Of a DNA stretch of 30,991 nt, positions 29,656 through 30,991 are shown piece after piece. Position 1 is the first letter of the stretch; the number at the start of each line of letters is the position of its first letter. The notes beneath the pieces were generated by a model. That model saw only the letters and a program-made list of their open reading frames with translations, was not told the DNA's origin and did no database searches. The DNA is from a virus. The stretch spans positions 1-30,991 of IMG/VR virus record IMGVR_UViG_3300034013_000050; one strand, given 5' to 3'. A program made the position numbers and the translations under genes.

Positions 29656-29907
29656 ATGGCACAAATTCAACCGATTAACTTTCCCTTTACAGGCGAAGCA
29701 ACACAACTAAAAGTTTTAATACTTAACTTTCCAACCGATGCAAACACTTGCACAACCTACAACGAACTATTAACCGACGAAGGTGTAATGTGTGCTAATT
29801 GGAATTACACGCTAACCGATGACGAGTTTGCAGCGTGGGGCGAAGACAATACGTGGGTTGAAACTTGCGTGGCAAAAGACAAAAACATTACTATTTTAAC
29901 ATACTAA
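29656..29907 (+). CDS. Conserved protein after the tail fibre
   Basis: An 83-aa protein starting MAQIQPINFPFTGEATQLKV, with NFPTDANTCTTYNELLTDEG and WNYTLTDDEFAAWGEDNTWV, four Cys in total. Proteins of this pattern follow tail fibres in phages of this phylum in my recollection and may be virion-associated. It starts 5 bases after the fibre stop and shares the fibre's raised G+C. Function unknown. Confidence 0.65.
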   Translation: MAQIQPINFPFTGEATQLKVLILNFPTDANTCTTYNELLTDEGVMCANWNYTLTDDEFAAWGEDNTWVETCVAKDKNITILTY

Positions 29908-29909
29908 AA

Positions 29910-30047
29910 ATGGAGGAATTAAACGTAATTAAACAAGCGATTGAAATCGCAGTAAAAGCGGGCGTATATCAAATGGCTGACGTTGTTGCTTTGTCGCAAA
30001 TACTTGACAAATTAGCGGCTAAATTGCAAGACGATGAAGCAAATTAA
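29910..30047 (+). CDS. Small helical protein, 45 aa
   Basis: I use ATG 29910 rather than the in-frame ATG at 29865, which would overlap the preceding gene by 43 bases. The product MEELNVIKQAIEIAVKAGVY continues as an amphipathic helix (ALSQILDKLAAKL) with an acidic end. Such 40-50 aa helices occur just before holin genes. Overlaps the next gene by 14 bases. Confidence 0.55.
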   Translation: MEELNVIKQAIEIAVKAGVYQMADVVALSQILDKLAAKLQDDEAN

Positions 30048-30234
30048 GGAGCATTTACTGCCGATTATTTTAATCGTTTTGGGAATACTTGACCAAACGA
30101 CTCATTTGCTCGTTGATTTAATTAGTCAAGTAGGATTACCTGAATACGTAGGAACTATATTTAAGATATTAGTAATAACACTTGGTGCAGTAAAATTATA
30201 TTTATCGCAACCTAATAAATTTAAAAATGACTAA
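30034..30234 (+). CDS. Holin candidate, 66 aa, two helices
   Basis: Basic start (MKQIKEH) followed by two hydrophobic segments (about 8-30, LLPIILIVLGILDQTTHLLV, and 39-56, YVGTIFKILVITLGAVKLYL) and a charged tail (NKFKND). Small size, two membrane segments and position two genes before the endolysin fit a holin that permeabilises the inner membrane so the endolysin can reach the wall. The alternative is a membrane-anchored antiholin. No named family. Confidence 0.65.
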   Translation: MKQIKEHLLPIILIVLGILDQTTHLLVDLISQVGLPEYVGTIFKILVITLGAVKLYLSQPNKFKND

Positions 30235-30520
30235 TTTAGAAAGTGAAAGATTAGATAGAATAGAACAACACTTAAAACTATTAAAACAAGATAGTGAAAT
30301 TCGTTCTGCTGATATAAAAGAGATTAAAATAGCTTTAATAGGTTCTGCTTTAAACGATTTTAAAGGTTTAGTTTGGAAAGTATCAGATATTGATAATAGA
30401 GTAACTGAACTTGAAGATAACGATAATGAAATGAAAGTTTATGTTCGACAGGCTAAATTTGTTATAGCTGCTTTTACTGCTGCATTAGTTACTTTACTTT
30501 TTAAAACATTTTCTAAATGA
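30227..30520 (+). CDS. Coiled-coil, C-terminally anchored protein (holin/XhlA-like)
   Basis: A 97-aa protein with a coiled coil at about 5-45 (ESERLDRIEQHLKLLKQDSE), another around 60-70 (VTELEDNDNEMK) and one membrane helix near the end (about 76-93, FVIAAFTAALVTLLFKTF). This is the layout of hemolysin XhlA-like proteins, which act with holins, and of some class III holins. It overlaps the holin candidate by 8 bases and the endolysin by 4 (ATGA), so the three form one lysis unit. Which of the two membrane proteins is the pore former cannot be told. Confidence 0.62.
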   Translation: MTNLESERLDRIEQHLKLLKQDSEIRSADIKEIKIALIGSALNDFKGLVWKVSDIDNRVTELEDNDNEMKVYVRQAKFVIAAFTAALVTLLFKTFSK

Positions 30521-30963
30521 AATTAAACTCAGAAGGTTACCGGTTAATAACAAAGTTTGAAGGATTTAGTGCTAAACCATATTTGTGTTCTGCAAAAGTT
30601 CCTACGATAGGTTACGGAAATACTTACTATTCGAATGGTAAAAAAGTAACGTTACTCGATAAACCAATTACAGAAGCAGAAGCGTTTGAAATGTTTAAAG
30701 AAATAGCTGATAGATTTGCTGATAAAGTAAGTAAGTTAGTTACCTACCCTATAAATCAAAATCAGTTTAATTCTTTAGTTTCACTTTGTTACAACATCGG
30801 GGTATCAGCGTTTCAGTTATCTACTTTGCTAAAAATGGTAAATGAAAACGGAAAGAATCCAAAAATAAAAGACCAATTTTTACGTTGGAATAAAGCAGGT
30901 GGTAGAGTAGTACGTGGATTAACATTAAGAAGAAATGAAGAAGCATTTATATATTTTAGTTAG
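30517..30963 (+). CDS. Endolysin, GH24 lysozyme
   Basis: A 148-aa muramidase of glycoside hydrolase family 24 (T4/P22 type), cleaving the N-acetylmuramic acid to N-acetylglucosamine bond of peptidoglycan. Active-site spacing is visible: Glu15 (KFEGF), Cys24 and Thr30 (PTIGYGNT), 9 and 6 residues apart as in T4 lysozyme Glu11/Asp20/Thr26. Here Cys replaces Asp, as in several phage lysozymes. No signal or anchor sequence is seen, so export depends on a holin. The gene is whole at this end; its tail also appears at 2-97. The u-spanin gene starts inside it in another frame (ATG at 30935). Confidence 0.93.
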   Translation: MKLNSEGYRLITKFEGFSAKPYLCSAKVPTIGYGNTYYSNGKKVTLLDKPITEAEAFEMFKEIADRFADKVSKLVTYPINQNQFNSLVSLCYNIGVSAFQLSTLLKMVNENGKNPKIKDQFLRWNKAGGRVVRGLTLRRNEEAFIYFS

Positions 30964-30991
30964 TTTAGTATTACTATCTTGTGGTTCAAGA
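30867..30991. repeat. Terminal direct repeat, right copy
   Basis: Identical to 1-125. Joining the two copies restores one endolysin and one spanin gene and closes the genome at 30,866 bp. Confidence 0.95.
30935..30991 (+). CDS. u-spanin, N-terminal fragment (window edge)
   Basis: The first 19 codons of the spanin gene, repeated from 69-125. The window ends here because it ends inside the repeat; the fragment includes the signal peptide and lipobox Cys16. The complete gene is 69-557. Not a separate or truncated gene. Confidence 0.92.
   Translation, partial: MKKHLYILVSLVLLSCGSR

Noticed and set aside
1-30991. tRNA genes, CRISPR arrays and insertion sequences
   Set aside because: I saw no cloverleaf-like blocks with conserved GTTCGAATC-type arms, no regularly spaced repeats and no transposase; repeats found are only the terminal one and terminators/promoters.
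1-30991. Identity as a crAss-like phage
   Set aside because: The genome is only about 31 kb, has siphovirus tail genes with a tape measure and lacks the large RNA polymerase and other hallmark genes of crAss-like phages.

Overview
The window is the complete genome of a small tailed bacteriophage, assembled as a circle and cut inside its lysis genes. The first 125 bases (1-125) recur exactly as the last 125 (30867-30991), so the non-redundant length is 30,866 bp and the ends fall inside the endolysin and spanin genes. Every gene I can support is on the + strand, with start/stop overlaps throughout. The DNA is very AT-rich, leaders are A-rich with almost no Shine-Dalgarno sequences, and promoters carry a TAnnTTTG -7 box. 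Together with the protein families this points to a phage of Bacteroidota, most likely Flavobacteriia. The tape measure, tail-tube-like, terminator-like and connector proteins suggest a siphovirus. I see no integrase, excisionase, repressor, DNA polymerase, primase, tRNA or CRISPR.

Layout. (1) 1-1851: end of lysis (endolysin tail, one-component spanin, a conserved 44-aa ORF), an AT tract, a GIY-YIG homing endonuclease and a NinG/Rap-like gene. (2) 2016-7235: early operon behind promoter P1. It holds an ERF annealase, an SSB, a RepA/RecA-like ATPase, a phage sigma factor, a possible PD-(D/E)XK nuclease, a DUF3310 protein and many small unknowns. (3) 7345-13249: second operon behind P2. It holds an exonuclease VIII-like nuclease, a MazG-like protein, a DnaA-C-domain HTH protein, a run of very small genes including a tandem paralogue pair, and the small and large terminase. 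(4) 13354-13811: two small genes behind P3. (5) 13934-21133: tail module, starting with a tail-assembly-chaperone-like gene with an apparent -1 overlapping frame, then tail-terminator-like, gp10-like and two large Bacteroidota-type tail proteins, then the tape measure. (6) 21177-24502: XkdF-like protease, Cys-rich small protein, helical protein, scaffold-like protein, major capsid protein, tail-tube-like protein. (7) 24596-27361: portal and connector. (8) 27300-29907: tail fibre region, distinctly richer in G+C. (9) 29910-30963: holin candidates and endolysin, closing the circle.

How it works together. SSB, ERF annealase and exonuclease form a recombination module, with NinG and the PD-(D/E)XK protein as candidate junction or branch nucleases. 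The RepA-like ATPase and DnaA-type HTH protein would recruit host replication machinery. The phage sigma factor, three promoters sharing a GTTAAAGTT box 42-43 bp upstream of TAnnTTTG, and a family of near-identical terminators suggest self-contained transcription control.

The observations most worth following are: the long second reading frame over the end of the 13934 gene; the duplicated terminator-promoter-leader cassette; the phage sigma factor with its possible promoter box; the unusual gene order (terminase, then tail, then capsid, then portal); and the portal's extra C-terminal domain.
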